DNA of 64,000 nt. It comes from Alphaproteobacteria bacterium AO1-B. GTDB lineage: Bacteria; Pseudomonadota; Alphaproteobacteria; Rhizobiales; Stappiaceae. A program made the translations under genes and the position numbers. The first letter of the stretch is position 1; each line of letters opens with the position of its first letter. The notes under the pieces were generated by a model. It was not told the DNA's origin. It ran no database searches and saw only the letters and a list, made by a program, of their open reading frames with translations. Shown in pieces: positions 9,048 through 19,902 of this stretch. The stretch spans positions 992,001-1,056,000 of the forward strand of contig MLAX01000002.1 of NCBI GenBank assembly GCA_001890945.1. The letters are read 5' to 3'.

Positions 9048-10735
9048 ACAAATCCGATAATCGTTTCAGTGAGGGCCTTGTTTATTTCAGCCTGCCCGCC
9101 ATCCATGCTGGAGAGAAAAGCCGGCGTGCTGATGGGAATGCTGATGGTGTAGTTGGATGCGGTCGCAAAGCCGTTACCACTGACATAAACACATTCGCAG
9201 TTCATCTCGTTTGTTGCTTCTTGACTGGATGTGAGCTGCTCATTTTCCTCATTATAGGAAAATTTGTATGAGCAACTGCTGCCACCTGCAACTTGCCTCA
9301 AGACGAACAAGTCACCGTTCCGTTTTGCTACCCTGAAAGGCAACTGCACATCCTGAAACTGCCCCAGATCCGCACCACTAGGGTAGACATCATTGTCTCC
9401 CCTGTTCCCCAGGCCAGCAACAGTGATCACGGGATTTCCCGGATTGGCGACCAGCTCTACCTCGATGTAGCCGCTTTTTCGCAGAACTTTCAGTGTGCTG
9501 ACATTGTCATTGTTTGTTTTCGTGGAGGTCAGCTGCATGCCGTACTCTCCGGTAAAGTAGGAGAACTGTACAATCGTCACGGCATCGACCAGCGGCGTCG
9601 CCGGAAAGCTGTTTGCCACATAGCATTCTGCCGGAACGGTCAGCTGCACACTGTCGGTTTGTTCGGTCGTGACGGCCAATTCGGTCTGGTGGCTCTCCAT
9701 TGTTTGCTTCGTGTATGAAAACGGCGAGCCGATCGTGAACAAGTCTCCAATGCCCACCTGCGGGATGCTGTATTGCTTGGACTTGGTTTTCTGAAAAATA
9801 TCGATGGTGCCGTTTTTCCGGGATTCTCCATGACCGAAGGTACAGGTCATTGGCAGCCCGGACGGATTCTTCTTGAACGGGATTTGAAAACTGAGGCCTT
9901 CCAGATTTTCGAACATTCCTGAAATCATGTTTTTGATATCGACCACAGAAATCAGGCTGAAGTTGTCCAGGTAACTCCGGGTTTTGCCAACAAAACTGGA
10001 ATACCGGATGTTGATGACGTGATTGCCTTTGCCGTCCGCTGCGGACAATTGCAAACCGGTATCGTTGATCGACCAGTACATATAGTAGTCGTTTTTTCTG
10101 GGGGCGTTGAACGTTGAGACAGCCTTCTCCACGGCGGTAATCATTTGCGTAGGATCTTGCCCGACCGCTGGAACCGCGAGGGCCGTTGATGAAAATGTGC
10201 CGGATGCTGCCGCGAGATAAACGTACTTGGCTTCGTTTTGCTGGTCCCGGCCGATGACCAAAAACGCGACGAGTCGGGTCCCGTACCGGTCCTGCGTCTT
10301 GCCTTCCGATTTCCGTGTTGTGCAATAGAAGGTCCGAAGTTCCGTGATCTCCAAAAACTCCAAGAGATTGAGAGCGGGCGCGCCGAGTACAACGTCTCCA
10401 CTCTCCGTTTCCAGACCAATCTGGAACTTGCTGTTCTGCGCCCCGGTCGCCTCCATAGCCCGAAGGGGATAGACGTCCGCCGGATCCTTGTTTTTCTTGA
10501 AACCGAAACTGATTGTTTGCAGCTGCGCCGCCAGTTCAGGGGCAACCATTGTCCGTGGGCAAGGCCGGCCGCGCAATGCTGTCAGGTTTTGGGCATGGGC
10601 TTGGTTGTCCGACAAAGCCGCCGTGTCCTGAAGACCTGCCTGTAGTTTTTCTCGTATGCCGACAAAGTCTGCATTGACCTGCTCGACCTGCTGGTTTGCT
10701 TGCGGATCTGTCAAACGTTCGTAGGTGATGATCAT
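9044..10735 (-). CDS. Large protein of unknown function
   Basis: I do not recognise this 563-residue protein. The frame opens at 10783, but the ATG at 10735 ([16 protein letters not shown]) has GAGGG about 10 bases upstream and is preferred. There is no signal peptide and no membrane segment. The first about 60 residues look helical and Gln-rich. The rest is beta-rich with many Thr, Ser and Asn, including stretches such as [19 protein letters not shown] and [15 protein letters not shown]. Cysteines are scattered and include a CECVYV element near the C-terminus. The composition suggests a carbohydrate-binding, sensor or secreted-effector fold, but nothing in the sequence fixes this. It interrupts the usual aat/NDUFA12 neighbourhood, so it may have been acquired. 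Confidence 0.75.
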   Translation of the reverse strand: MIITYERLTDPQANQQVEQVNADFVGIREKLQAGLQDTAALSDNQAHAQNLTALRGRPCPRTMVAPELAAQLQTISFGFKKNKDPADVYPLRAMEATGAQNSKFQIGLETESGDVVLGAPALNLLEFLEITELRTFYCTTRKSEGKTQDRYGTRLVAFLVIGRDQQNEAKYVYLAAASGTFSSTALAVPAVGQDPTQMITAVEKAVSTFNAPRKNDYYMYWSINDTGLQLSAADGKGNHVINIRYSSFVGKTRSYLDNFSLISVVDIKNMISGMFENLEGLSFQIPFKKNPSGLPMTCTFGHGESRKNGTIDIFQKTKSKQYSIPQVGIGDLFTIGSPFSYTKQTMESHQTELAVTTEQTDSVQLTVPAECYVANSFPATPLVDAVTIVQFSYFTGEYGMQLTSTKTNNDNVSTLKVLRKSGYIEVELVANPGNPVITVAGLGNRGDNDVYPSGADLGQFQDVQLPFRVAKRNGDLFVLRQVAGGSSCSYKFSYNEENEQLTSSQEATNEMNCECVYVSGNGFATASNYTISIPISTPAFLSSMDGGQAEINKALTETIIGFV

Positions 10736-10865
10736 GCGGATTGCCCTCGAAATCAGAAGAGATGTCCGAAAGACGCATGACACGACGATTTGTGAGCCAG
10801 TTCGTCAAACCGGGTCCACACCAACCGGCTTCAACCGAATGGCGGTACGCTCCCACACGGCCAAA

Positions 10866-10897
10866 CGAAAAAGGGCCCGCGTCAGCGAGCCCTTTAA
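10866..10897 (-). terminator. Terminator downstream of the NDUFA12-like gene
   Basis: Stem AAAGGGC..GC / GC..GCCCTTT around GTCA. Read on the minus strand it is followed by five T, 20 bases beyond the stop of the NDUFA12-like gene. Confidence 0.7.
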
Positions 10898-10917
10898 AAA
10901 ACAAATAGGTACCTGGC

Positions 10918-11304
10918 TTACTGGCCCGGCGTCCACGCCTGATAATCGCCGGTAACTTCGGGGCGTTTTTCCGGCGTCAGGATCGAGCCGTGAGGGCGAT
11001 AGGCTTCCGGTGTTCCGGTATGATTGGCTTCGTGCGGCTTTTGCCAGCTCTTGGCGTGGTAGTTTTCATCAACCGGCGCCGTGTCGACACGGTGATGCAT
11101 CCAGCCATGCCAGCCTGGAGGAATGCTAGAAGCTTCCGCGAGGCCATTGTAGATAATCCAGCGTTTCTTGCCGTCGCGTTCCTTGTAGTACTTGTTGCCG
11201 AACTCATCTTCGCCAACGAACTCACCCTTCCGCCATGTGAAGAACCGCGTGCCCATTGTATGGCCGTTCCACCAGGTGAAGATTTCAAGCAGAAGTTTTT
11301 TCAT
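10918..11304 (-). CDS. NADH:ubiquinone oxidoreductase accessory subunit, NDUFA12/B17.2 family
   Basis: Small accessory subunit of respiratory complex I found in alphaproteobacteria and mitochondria, placed at the matrix/cytoplasmic arm. The 128 residues begin MKKLLLEIFTWWNGHTMGTR and carry the family signature GTRFFTWRKGEFVGEDEFGN, KYYKERDGKKRWIIYNG, and the PPGWHGWMHH motif with W-H-x-W-x-H-H. The remaining nuo genes are not in this window, as is usual since this subunit is encoded away from the nuo operon. It has its own terminator. The presence of this subunit strongly supports an alphaproteobacterial source. Confidence 0.95.
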   Translation of the reverse strand: MKKLLLEIFTWWNGHTMGTRFFTWRKGEFVGEDEFGNKYYKERDGKKRWIIYNGLAEASSIPPGWHGWMHHRVDTAPVDENYHAKSWQKPHEANHTGTPEAYRPHGSILTPEKRPEVTGDYQAWTPGQ

Positions 11305-11524
11305 GGCCCTGGAAAGGTCCCTTGATCTCAGGTCGCATCAACAAAGGCTTATAAACGCCTTCGGAATTTTGCCGGACTATGGCGTCAAGTGCCGCTGGTG
11401 TCCAGTGCTGCATTGCCGCAAGCCCCGGAATTTCGACGAATCGTGACAGGGAGCATCAACTCTGCCGGTCTTTGTAACTCTTCCAGCTGGAAAGGTTTGG
11501 CGGTCTGCGAGACGGCGGCATACT

Positions 11525-12214
11525 CTAGGCCGATCTGCCGTTCCTGATATGGCGCGAAGCGGCTGACTGTTTCTTTGCGCGCTGCGCAAACCCGCGTCCA
11601 ATGATTTTTGGTTCCTCGGGCTGCTGCTTCTTCTTGTCGAAGGCTTCCTGAACCACGTCGTCGACCTCGGCGCGTTTTTGGACAGCTGTCCTGTGGTTGA
11701 CCCGGGCGGCAGCAAGCGACTTCATCTTCTCCGCCTGCTGGTCCATCAGCTTCTGGATGCCATAGATGTTGTAGAAACCGGAGTTCTCAAGAACCATCGG
11801 CCGATCGTCATGAAGCACCCACTCGATTCGCTTGTAGAGCGTCGACGGCGACAATGGTTTGACCAGCACATGATGCGCCCCTGCTCTTAGAGCCTTGTCG
11901 ACAAGCGGCCGTGTGCCGTGGGCGGTGATAAAGAGAATCGGTACGAAACACAGCGGTTCCATGTGCTTGTGACGGATGAGTCGCAACAGCTGATATCCGG
12001 TGGTCGGGGCCATGCGCCAATCTGTAATGATCAGATTGGGCGGTTCGGCAAGGCTTGCTTCCAGAGCATCGTCGACCGAATCAAATGTGCGCACCCGCGC
12101 AACCTTGAAGCTTAAAAGGGTCGAGCGCAGGATGGTTTGCATCGGTTTGCTGTCTTCAACAACAACAACGTCAATGTCATCCATCGCCAAGCCAAAGGCA
12201 GCATGATGTTTCAT
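11525..12214 (-). CDS. Response regulator, receiver domain with basic C-terminal tail
   Basis: Single-domain-type signalling protein of 229 residues from ATG 12214, which has GAGGA 8 bases upstream; a GTG at 12247 opens the same frame. The receiver domain covers about residues 12-130: acidic pair in VVVVEDSKPMQ, phospho-acceptor Asp in NLIITDWRMAPTTGYQLL, Thr in ILFITAHGT and Lys in HHVLVKPLS. The C-terminal about 100 residues are helical and rich in Lys, Gln and Arg with no known DNA-binding or enzymatic domain, so output is probably by protein-protein contact. No partner kinase is adjacent. CheY-like or FixJ-type fragments are less likely because of the long tail. Confidence 0.85.
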   Translation of the reverse strand: MKHHAAFGLAMDDIDVVVVEDSKPMQTILRSTLLSFKVARVRTFDSVDDALEASLAEPPNLIITDWRMAPTTGYQLLRLIRHKHMEPLCFVPILFITAHGTRPLVDKALRAGAHHVLVKPLSPSTLYKRIEWVLHDDRPMVLENSGFYNIYGIQKLMDQQAEKMKSLAAARVNHRTAVQKRAEVDDVVQEAFDKKKQQPEEPKIIGRGFAQRAKKQSAASRHIRNGRSA

Positions 12215-12653
12215 AAAGGCGGTCCTCGATCCCTTGTGCAGGATCACTAAACCAGACCGGGCTTAAACCGCGTTGAAGTGCACTGATGCCATTTTCTTAA
12301 AAGTTTCATAAAATTTGAGCTATCTTCATCCACAGACTTTGCACGGCCGATAATCACGGCTCTTTTGCCCGTTTCGGCAGTTTTCCGAGGCCACCGGAGT
12401 GCCGGAGTGCCAAGGTCCCCGCTATCCACATAGACACACAAGATTTTGCGCTTGCCCACAACATGAGCACTACCTGTTGTCGTCAGCGGGTTGACCTTAA
12501 GGATTCATTTACTTTAGTTTCCTAATCATTGCGATGTGCGTAATTGGAGGCTCTCCCGGGCGCTCCGGTCATCCAGAAACACCAGTCTTAAGCGTACCCG
12601 TACAGGATTCGAAAGCTCGATCCTGAGCGCGGTTTTGTGCGTCCTGCTTCTGG

Positions 12654-12697
12654 CTACATGTCGTGACAAACCTGTTGATGAATACTATATGTAGTGG
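12654..12697 (+). promoter_or_regulatory. Two NrdR-box-like sites upstream of nrdJ
   Basis: ACTATATGTAGT (12684-12695) is a near-perfect palindrome matching the NrdR consensus ACACTATATATAGTGT closely, with T before and GG after. A weaker copy, CTACATGTCGTG (12654-12665), is centred 30 bases upstream. Two boxes about three helical turns apart in front of a ribonucleotide reductase gene is the normal NrdR arrangement, so ATP/dATP-controlled repression of nrdJ is inferred. The rest of 12215-12856 holds no gene I can support and no recognisable cobalamin riboswitch. Confidence 0.7.
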
Positions 12698-12856
12698 ATC
12701 ATTAACGAAGAGGCGCTAGATACAGACATCCAGTCTGTGACATACAGATTCAAGACCCGGCGGCAGAGGCCAGTTACGACACCACGCCGGGCGCATGTGG
12801 AAATGATCAATCGGTTCGGGGCGAACCGTCGGGGATTTTAAAGGGGACTTGAGAAA

Positions 12857-15800
12857 ATGCGGATCGAGCGGCGCTACACCAAGGAAGGCCAATCGCCTTA
12901 CGCCAGCATAGACTTCCGGACAGCAACCAGTGAAATCCGGAACCCGGATGGATCGATTGTTTTCCAGCTGAAGGACATTCAGGTTCCGGCACAATTCTCT
13001 CAAGTCGCATCTGACATCCTCGCTCAAAAATATTTCCGCAAGGCAGGCGTTCCGGCCAAACTAAAGCCGGTGGAAGAGAACACGGTTCCTTCCTGGCTGT
13101 GGCGACAGGAAGCAGACGAGAAAGCTCTAGCGAAACTTCCCGAGGACGAGCGCTACGGCTCTGAAATGGATGGCCGTCAGGTTTTTGACCGGCTCGCGGG
13201 CACCTGGACCTACTGGGGCTGGAAAGGTGGCTATTTCGACGCCGAATCCGACGCCCAGGCCTTCTATGACGAGCTGCGTTACATGCTCGCGACTCAAAAA
13301 GTCGCTCCGAACTCCCCGCAATGGTTCAACACCGGTCTTCACTGGGCGTATGGCATCGATGGTCCGAGCCAGGGTCACTATTACGTCGACTTCCAGACCG
13401 GCAAGCTGACAAAATCCAAGACCGCTTACGAGCACCCGCAGCCGCATGCGTGCTTTATCCAGTCCGTTGGCGATGACCTGGTTAATGACGGCGGCATCAT
13501 GGACCTGTGGGTGCGTGAAGCGCGCCTTTTCAAGTACGGCTCCGGCACCGGCTCCAACTTCTCTCACGTCCGTGCTGAAGGGGAAAAACTTTCCGGTGGC
13601 GGCAAGTCGTCCGGTCTGATGAGCTTCTTGAAGATCGGTGACCGGGCCGCGGGCGCCATCAAGTCCGGCGGCACGACCCGCCGCGCGGCGAAGATGGTCG
13701 TGGTCGACGCAGACCATCCGGACATCGAGGAATACATCAACTGGAAGGTCAAGGAGGAGCAGAAGGTCGCGGCCCTCGTGACCGGCTCCAAGATCTGCCA
13801 GAAGCACCTGACCGCCATCATGCGCGCCTGCGTCAACTGCGAAGCGGACAACGGCGACTGCTTTGATCCGGCGAAAAACCCGGCGCTGAAGCGCGAAATC
13901 CGCGCCGCCAAGAAGATGATGGTACCGGAGAACTACATCCAGCGCGTCATCCAGTTCGCCAAGCAGGGTTTCACCAAGATCGAATTCCCGACCTACAACA
14001 CGGACTGGGATTCCGAAGCTTACCTCACCGTTGCCGGCCAGAATTCCAACAACTCCGTCCGCGTCACCGACGGCTTCCTGAACGCTGTTGTTGAAGACAA
14101 AGAGTGGGACCTGACCGCGCGCAAGACCGACACCGTCCTGAAGACGGTCAAGGCGAAGGAACTTTGGGAGCAGATCGGTTACGCAGCCTGGGCGTCTGCC
14201 GATCCGGGCCTTCAGTACCACACCACGATCAACGACTGGCACACCTGCCTTGCCGATGGGGAAATCCGCGCGTCGAACCCGTGCTCGGAGTACATGTTCC
14301 TGGACGACACGGCCTGTAACCTGGCGTCCTTGAACCTGATGCAGTTCCGCAATGAAGACGGTTCGTTTGCCATCGACAACTACGAGCATGGCGTCCGTCT
14401 GTGGACCATTGTTCTAGAAATCTCGGTCCTGATGGCGCAGTTCCCGTCCAAGGAAATTGCCGAGCTGTCCTACAAGTTCCGCACCCTGGGTCTTGGCTAT
14501 GCCAACATCGGCGGCCTTCTGATGACCTCCGGCATTCCATACGACTCCGACGAAGGCCGCGCCATTTGTGGTGCCCTCACCGCGGTCATGACCGGTGTGT
14601 CCTACGCCACTTCTGCCGAAATGGCCGGAGAGCTCGGCTCCTTCCCGGGCTACAAGAAAAACGCCAAGCACATGCTGCGCGTCATTCGCAACCACCGCCT
14701 TGCCGCCCACGGCGAAGATGAAGGATATGAGGGCCTGAACACCAATCCGGTGCCGCTCGACCATGCGTCTTGCCCGGAACCGATCCTGATCGACCGCGCC
14801 AAGAAGGCCTGGGACCGCGCTCTGGAACTCGGCGAGAAGAATGGTTTCCGCAACGCCCAGTCCACAGTGATCGCGCCGACCGGCACCATCGGTCTGGTCA
14901 TGGACTGTGACACTACGGGCATTGAGCCGGACTTTGCTCTTGTGAAGTTCAAGAAACTCGCGGGCGGCGGCTACTTCAAGATCATCAACCGTGCGGTTCC
15001 GGAAGCCCTGCGCAAGCTCGGCTACTCGGAAAGCGAAATCGGCGAGATCGAAGCCTACGCCGTGGGCCATGGCTCTATTGACCAGGCACCAGGCATCAAC
15101 CCAGCTTCGCTGAAGACCAAGGGCTTTACCGACGAAAGCCTTGCAAAGCTGAAAGACGGCATGAAGTCCGCTTTCGACATCAAGTTCGTCTTCAACCGCT
15201 GGACGCTTGGCGACGATCAGATGAAAGCGCTCGGCGTGACCGACGAGCAGCTGGAAGATCCGGAGTTCGAACTTCTATCGTTCCTTGGCTTCTCCAAGGC
15301 CGACATCGAGGCTGCCAACACCCATGTATGCGGCGCGATGACCCTGGAAGGCGCACCGTTCCTGAAGGAAGAACACTACCCGGTGTTCGACTGCGCCAAC
15401 CCGTGCGGGCGCATCGGCAAGCGTTTCTTGAGCGTCGAAAGCCACATCCGCATGATGGCTGCAGCCCAGCCGTTCATCTCCGGCGCGATTTCCAAGACGA
15501 TCAACATGCCGAACGATGCGACCGTTGAGGACTGTAAGGAAGCTTACATGCTCTCCTGGAAGCTGGCGCTGAAAGCCAACGCGCTGTACCGCGATGGTTC
15601 CAAGCTCAGCCAGCCGCTCAACTCCCAGCTGCTCAGCGACGACGACGATGAAGCCGAGGATGCGGCGGAGGAAATCGCAGCTCTGCCGGCAGCTGCCAAG
15701 GCAGAGGTCGTTGCCGAACGCATCGTCGAGCGGATCGTGGAACGCGTGGTGCGCGAGCAGGAAAAACTGCCGACCCGCCGCAAGGGCTACACCCAGAAGG

Positions 15801-16525
15801 CAAAGATCGGCGGGCACACCGTGTTCCTGCGGACCGGCGAATATGAAGACGGCCGTCTCGGTGAGATCTTCATCGACATGAACAAGGAAGGCTCGGCCCT
15901 TCGCGCGTTCATCAACAATTTCGCCATCTCCGTCTCGCTCGGCCTGCAGTACGGCGTGCCGCTCGAAGAGTATGTGGACGCCTTCACCTTCACCAAGTTC
16001 GAGCCGGCAGGCATGGTTCAGGGCAACGATGCGATCAAGAACGCAACGTCGATCCTCGACTATATCTTCCGCGAGCTGGCTGTGTCCTATCTTGGCCGCC
16101 ATGAACTGGCCCACGTTCCGCCGGAAGTCTTCAGCGGTGACAAGGTTTCGGCTGGCACCATGAAGGACAAGAAGGACAACGGCATGGTGTCCCATGGCCT
16201 CGTCCGCGGTCAGACCGAGCGGTTCCGTCTGGTCTCCGATGAGCCGGCAGGTGAAGTCACCCAGGCGATCACGGCTGAGCTCGCCGGCACCCCGGCAGCA
16301 CAGACATCTGCCGTCGCAACGGCCTTTGCCCGCGGCGCAGAGGCGGCGGTTGCCGTGGAAGTCTCCCCTGCCCCGCAGGTCAAGACAGCAGCCCAACAGA
16401 TCGCCCAGGCCCGGATGAAAGGCTATGAAGGCGAAAGCTGCGCGGAATGCGGCAACTTCACCATGGTGCGCAACGGCACCTGCCTGAAATGCGACACCTG
16501 CGGCTCCACCTCCGGCTGTAGCTAA
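12857..16525 (+). CDS. nrdJ: Vitamin B12-dependent (class II) ribonucleotide reductase
   Basis: Makes deoxyribonucleotides using adenosylcobalamin to generate the thiyl radical, independent of oxygen. At 1222 residues it is the long NrdJ type. Seen: an N-terminal region with [10 protein letters not shown] (first active-site Cys), the [13 protein letters not shown] stretch, [20 protein letters not shown] carrying the N-x-C-x-E radical/proton centre, and [20 protein letters not shown]. After a Glu/Ala-rich linker (about 920-965) comes a C-terminal domain ending in a zinc-ribbon-like [25 protein letters not shown], which supplies the redox cysteines. ATG 12857 is preceded by AAGGGGACTTGAG. NrdR-like boxes lie upstream and a strong terminator downstream, so it is a single-gene unit. 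Confidence 0.97.
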   Translation: MRIERRYTKEGQSPYASIDFRTATSEIRNPDGSIVFQLKDIQVPAQFSQVASDILAQKYFRKAGVPAKLKPVEENTVPSWLWRQEADEKALAKLPEDERYGSEMDGRQVFDRLAGTWTYWGWKGGYFDAESDAQAFYDELRYMLATQKVAPNSPQWFNTGLHWAYGIDGPSQGHYYVDFQTGKLTKSKTAYEHPQPHACFIQSVGDDLVNDGGIMDLWVREARLFKYGSGTGSNFSHVRAEGEKLSGGGKSSGLMSFLKIGDRAAGAIKSGGTTRRAAKMVVVDADHPDIEEYINWKVKEEQKVAALVTGSKICQKHLTAIMRACVNCEADNGDCFDPAKNPALKREIRAAKKMMVPENYIQRVIQFAKQGFTKIEFPTYNTDWDSEAYLTVAGQNSNNSVRVTDGFLNAVVEDKEWDLTARKTDTVLKTVKAKELWEQIGYAAWASADPGLQYHTTINDWHTCLADGEIRASNPCSEYMFLDDTACNLASLNLMQFRNEDGSFAIDNYEHGVRLWTIVLEISVLMAQFPSKEIAELSYKFRTLGLGYANIGGLLMTSGIPYDSDEGRAICGALTAVMTGVSYATSAEMAGELGSFPGYKKNAKHMLRVIRNHRLAAHGEDEGYEGLNTNPVPLDHASCPEPILIDRAKKAWDRALELGEKNGFRNAQSTVIAPTGTIGLVMDCDTTGIEPDFALVKFKKLAGGGYFKIINRAVPEALRKLGYSESEIGEIEAYAVGHGSIDQAPGINPASLKTKGFTDESLAKLKDGMKSAFDIKFVFNRWTLGDDQMKALGVTDEQLEDPEFELLSFLGFSKADIEAANTHVCGAMTLEGAPFLKEEHYPVFDCANPCGRIGKRFLSVESHIRMMAAAQPFISGAISKTINMPNDATVEDCKEAYMLSWKLALKANALYRDGSKLSQPLNSQLLSDDDDEAEDAAEEIAALPAAAKAEVVAERIVERIVERVVREQEKLPTRRKGYTQKAKIGGHTVFLRTGEYEDGRLGEIFIDMNKEGSALRAFINNFAISVSLGLQYGVPLEEYVDAFTFTKFEPAGMVQGNDAIKNATSILDYIFRELAVSYLGRHELAHVPPEVFSGDKVSAGTMKDKKDNGMVSHGLVRGQTERFRLVSDEPAGEVTQAITAELAGTPAAQTSAVATAFARGAEAAVAVEVSPAPQVKTAAQQIAQARMKGYEGESCAECGNFTMVRNGTCLKCDTCGSTSGCS

Positions 16526-16594
16526 GATCTTAGCCGGGAGTTCGCCCAGACTGGCTACCGCCGGTCTCAGCGCGGCTCCCGGCGCCCAGCACTA

Positions 16595-16634
16595 AAAAAC
16601 CCGCCCATCCGAGAGGATTGGGCGGGTTTTGTTT
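16595..16634 (+). terminator. Terminator of nrdJ
   Basis: Long stem AAAACCCGCCCATCC / GGATTGGGCGGGTTTT around GAGA, followed by GTTT; about 70 bases past the stop. A/T symmetry makes it work on either strand, so it may also serve the convergent oxidoreductase gene. Confidence 0.85.
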
Positions 16635-16775
16635 ATGGGGTTGGAAAGTCTCCGTTTCGGAAGGTGATGCGTTCTTTCCCTCCACTGGTATAAAGGTTTG
16701 CATTCAACCAAAACCCTGGCCCACCGCCAACCTCTGACGGTCGGTTTCCATTGGGTGGTGATGAACTTCAGACAG

Positions 16776-17594
16776 CTACTTCCAGCAGCCCGCCGCGTGG
16801 GCATCCTCAGTAAATTGCGCAAACGTTCTCGGGTCCCGGCCGAGGGCGCGCTGCAGACCATCCGCGGTGCTTGCATTCTTGCCGTCAAGGATCTCAGCCA
16901 CAAGACCGGCGACAAAGGCGGCGTCTTCGGCAGGAAACCCGGCGGCAATCAAGGTGCCTTCAAACTCTTGCGGCGTGGATGTGCGATACGCCACGTCCCG
17001 TCCGGTCACGCTGGCGATAAGACGAACTGCCTGGTCCCAGGTGAGCAGCTCTCTTCCAGTGATTTCATAGACTTCACCGGTGTGACCGTCGTCCAGCAAG
17101 GCCGCGACAGCAACATCCGCAACGTCTTCCAAATCAACCCACGGCTCTCCTGCCCCAGAATCAGGGGCCGAGACCTCTCCTGCCAGCACGTCGTCCAGAA
17201 ACCCGCCTTCGCTAAAGTTCTGCATGAACCAGCTGGGCCGCAGGATTGTCCACTCCAAGGACGAGCCCATGAGAAGCTGTTCGCAGGCTTGCGCCCGCGC
17301 CTCGTTGCGTTCCGACAACAAGACCATGCGGCGCAGTCCTGCCGCTTCGGCCGCCTTTACGAAAGCGTCGATCACTCCGTGCGCGGACGGGACCGCAAGG
17401 TCGGGTGAATAGGCTACATAAGCGGTTTTCATGCCATTCAACGATGCAGCCCACGTTTCCGGGTTTTCCCAATCAAAGGGGATCGGGCTGCGGCGCGTTC
17501 CATGCCGGACGGCCAGGCCGCGTGCCTCAAGCCGTTGGGCGACACGTTTTCCGGTTTTGCCGGTCGCACCGATGACGAGGATTTCAGGGTCCAT
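16776..17594 (-). CDS. NmrA-like NAD(P)-binding oxidoreductase
   Basis: Atypical short-chain-dehydrogenase-fold protein of 272 residues with the Rossmann motif ILVIGATGKTGKRVAQRL right at the N-terminus. The ATG at 17594 (MDPEILVIGATG) fits the family; an upstream frame to 17648 has no support. Later segments LRPSWFMQNFSEGGFLDDVL and VYEITGRELLTWDQAVRLI are typical of the QOR2/NmrA group, which are NADPH-dependent quinone or carbonyl reductases or NADPH sensors. It starts 75 bases after the dehalogenase stop on the same strand, so the two probably share the TetR-controlled promoter and this enzyme may act on a product of the dehalogenase. Confidence 0.85.
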   Translation of the reverse strand: MDPEILVIGATGKTGKRVAQRLEARGLAVRHGTRRSPIPFDWENPETWAASLNGMKTAYVAYSPDLAVPSAHGVIDAFVKAAEAAGLRRMVLLSERNEARAQACEQLLMGSSLEWTILRPSWFMQNFSEGGFLDDVLAGEVSAPDSGAGEPWVDLEDVADVAVAALLDDGHTGEVYEITGRELLTWDQAVRLIASVTGRDVAYRTSTPQEFEGTLIAAGFPAEDAAFVAGLVAEILDGKNASTADGLQRALGRDPRTFAQFTEDAHAAGCWK

Positions 17595-17669
17595 TGTTAA
17601 GTCCTGGGTGTGAGGAGTTGACGGCTGGCCGTGATGTGCGGGCACCACCGTGTGATGTTTTCGGATGTT

Positions 17670-18630
<961 letters not shown>

Positions 18631-18683
18631 TATTTCGTCAAGTCTCTATACTCAAAAACAAGGCAGGCCCTTGGGTCACAGCC

Positions 18684-19307
18684 ATGAGCCAAAAAGGAAA
18701 AAGTAAAGTGGAACAGCAGGTTGAGCGCCGTGTTTTCTCTCCAAAAGAAAGACTGATCCTCGATGCTGCACTGGAACTCTTGATCGAAACGGGCGACGCT
18801 GGCCTGACGATGCGTAAACTCGCGGAGCGCGCAGAGATACGGCTCAGCAATGTGCAATACTATTTCAAGACACGGGATGATGTGCTGATTGCTATGGTGG
18901 CGGGTTACTTCGAAGAGTGCACCGAGAACCTGAAAAAACTCGCGCACGAGAGCAACGCCTCAACGACCCGGGACCGGATTCGATTTCTGGTGCGGGCCGT
19001 CCTGGTCCATGGCCTGGAGATCAGCGACATGTGCCGGGCTTTTCGGGAAATATGGGCGATCTCCAGCAGGAGCGGCCTCATTGATGAGTGCCTGATGGAA
19101 TACTATCGACGCTTTTCCGAAGTAGTTGTGGACTTTGCGTTTGAGGGCAAAACAGACGCTGCTTTTGCAGATCGTTTGACGACCCTGCTCATCCCCTACT
19201 TTGAGGGCTATTCAATCACAGCCCGCGCTTTGCCGCTTGATATGGACGATGCCGCCGACCTGCTGACCAATTTAGCGATGTCGATTTCAGTGACCGGCGG
19301 GGATTGA
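18684..19307 (+). CDS. TetR family transcriptional regulator of the dehalogenase locus
   Basis: Repressor of 207 residues. The N-terminal helix-turn-helix is seen in ERLILDAALELLIETGDAGLTMRKLAERAEI followed by RLSNVQYYFKTRDDVLIAMV, the usual TetR recognition helix and YYF(H/K)K signature. The C-terminal half is helical, with several Cys and Met residues that could line a ligand pocket for a hydrophobic compound. It is divergent from the dehalogenase, with two GGTC-N4-GACC palindromes in the shared promoter, so it most likely represses both and itself. Confidence 0.9.
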   Translation: MSQKGKSKVEQQVERRVFSPKERLILDAALELLIETGDAGLTMRKLAERAEIRLSNVQYYFKTRDDVLIAMVAGYFEECTENLKKLAHESNASTTRDRIRFLVRAVLVHGLEISDMCRAFREIWAISSRSGLIDECLMEYYRRFSEVVVDFAFEGKTDAAFADRLTTLLIPYFEGYSITARALPLDMDDAADLLTNLAMSISVTGGD

Positions 19308-19437
19308 AAAGCACGCCTGTTATGGGCCTTGCAATTCACCTTCAAAGCTGGGCCCTGCATTGACGGCTCAATTGTTCGCACATGAGAAATGAACACTGAG
19401 AACCCACCGATCCCCTTGAAAAACAACAGGCCGGTTG

Positions 19438-19474
19438 TCATTTGACATATATAATATAAAATACCATCAAATGA
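19438..19474. promoter_or_regulatory. Promoter and inverted-repeat operator of the RES/Xre module
   Basis: A perfect 8-bp inverted repeat, TCATTTGA (19438-19445) and TCAAATGA (19467-19474), brackets an AT-rich segment holding TATAAT at 19450-19455. The right arm overlaps the antitoxin ATG at 19471, and a smaller palindrome CCATCA-AA-TGATGG (19464-19477) lies over the same start. The placement suits autorepression by the antitoxin or the toxin-antitoxin complex. The mRNA leader would be very short. Confidence 0.55.
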
Positions 19475-19899
19475 TGGAGTTTGAGTTGAGCTTGCAACCG
19501 ATAACATCGACGCCAGCCCACGCACAGAACCCGGTCATCACGGACGATGAAGCCGGCGCGTTGGCGCGCGCGACTGTCAACCTCTTCAAGGCCTGGGGCT
19601 TGAGCGATGCGCAATCCCGCACGCTGCTGGGCGACATGTCACAAAGCACATGGGACCGGTGGAAACGCGGTGACATCGGCCGCGTGGACCGGGACCGCAA
19701 GATGCGCATGGCGCACCTGATGGGCATACACAAAGGCATCCGCCACCTCTTCAACGAGCCAAAGCGTGGATACGCCTGGGTGAAAAAGGAAAATGACGCT
19801 TTTGAGGGACAATCTGCCCTTGATGTCATGCTGCGCGGTGAAATGTCCGACCTTGAAAGCCTGCGCCGCTGGCTGAACGCCGAGCGCGGGGTTTGGTAA
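19471..19899 (+). CDS. Xre/MbcA/ParS-type antitoxin (toxin-binding domain)
   Basis: Antitoxin partner of the RES toxin encoded 3 bases downstream. From ATG 19471 it has 142 residues; a TTG at 19435 opens the frame but lies inside the promoter. The central part (ARATVNLFKAWGLSDAQSRT, then MSQSTWDRWKRGD) is an Xre-like helix-turn-helix. The C-terminal end DVMLRGEMSDLESLRRWLNA is the DUF2384/MbcA toxin-binding region, normally inserted into the toxin active site. It should bind its own promoter, where inverted repeats are visible. Confidence 0.9.
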   Translation: MMEFELSLQPITSTPAHAQNPVITDDEAGALARATVNLFKAWGLSDAQSRTLLGDMSQSTWDRWKRGDIGRVDRDRKMRMAHLMGIHKGIRHLFNEPKRGYAWVKKENDAFEGQSALDVMLRGEMSDLESLRRWLNAERGVW

Positions 19900-19902
19900 G
19901 CC

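Noticed and set aside
12247..12459. Minus-strand frame of 70 codons upstream of the response regulator
   Set aside because: No ribosome-binding site, no family, and it lies in an intergenic region with regulatory character.
12215..12856. Cobalamin riboswitch upstream of nrdJ
   Set aside because: The B12-box-like sequence and the conserved GCCACTG element could not be found by eye; the NrdR boxes explain control better.
13127..14389. Long minus-strand frame of 420 codons (and 14414-15070, 15275-16396)
   Set aside because: Antisense to nrdJ. The repetitive Val/Gly/Arg composition is the product of codon bias in the real gene.
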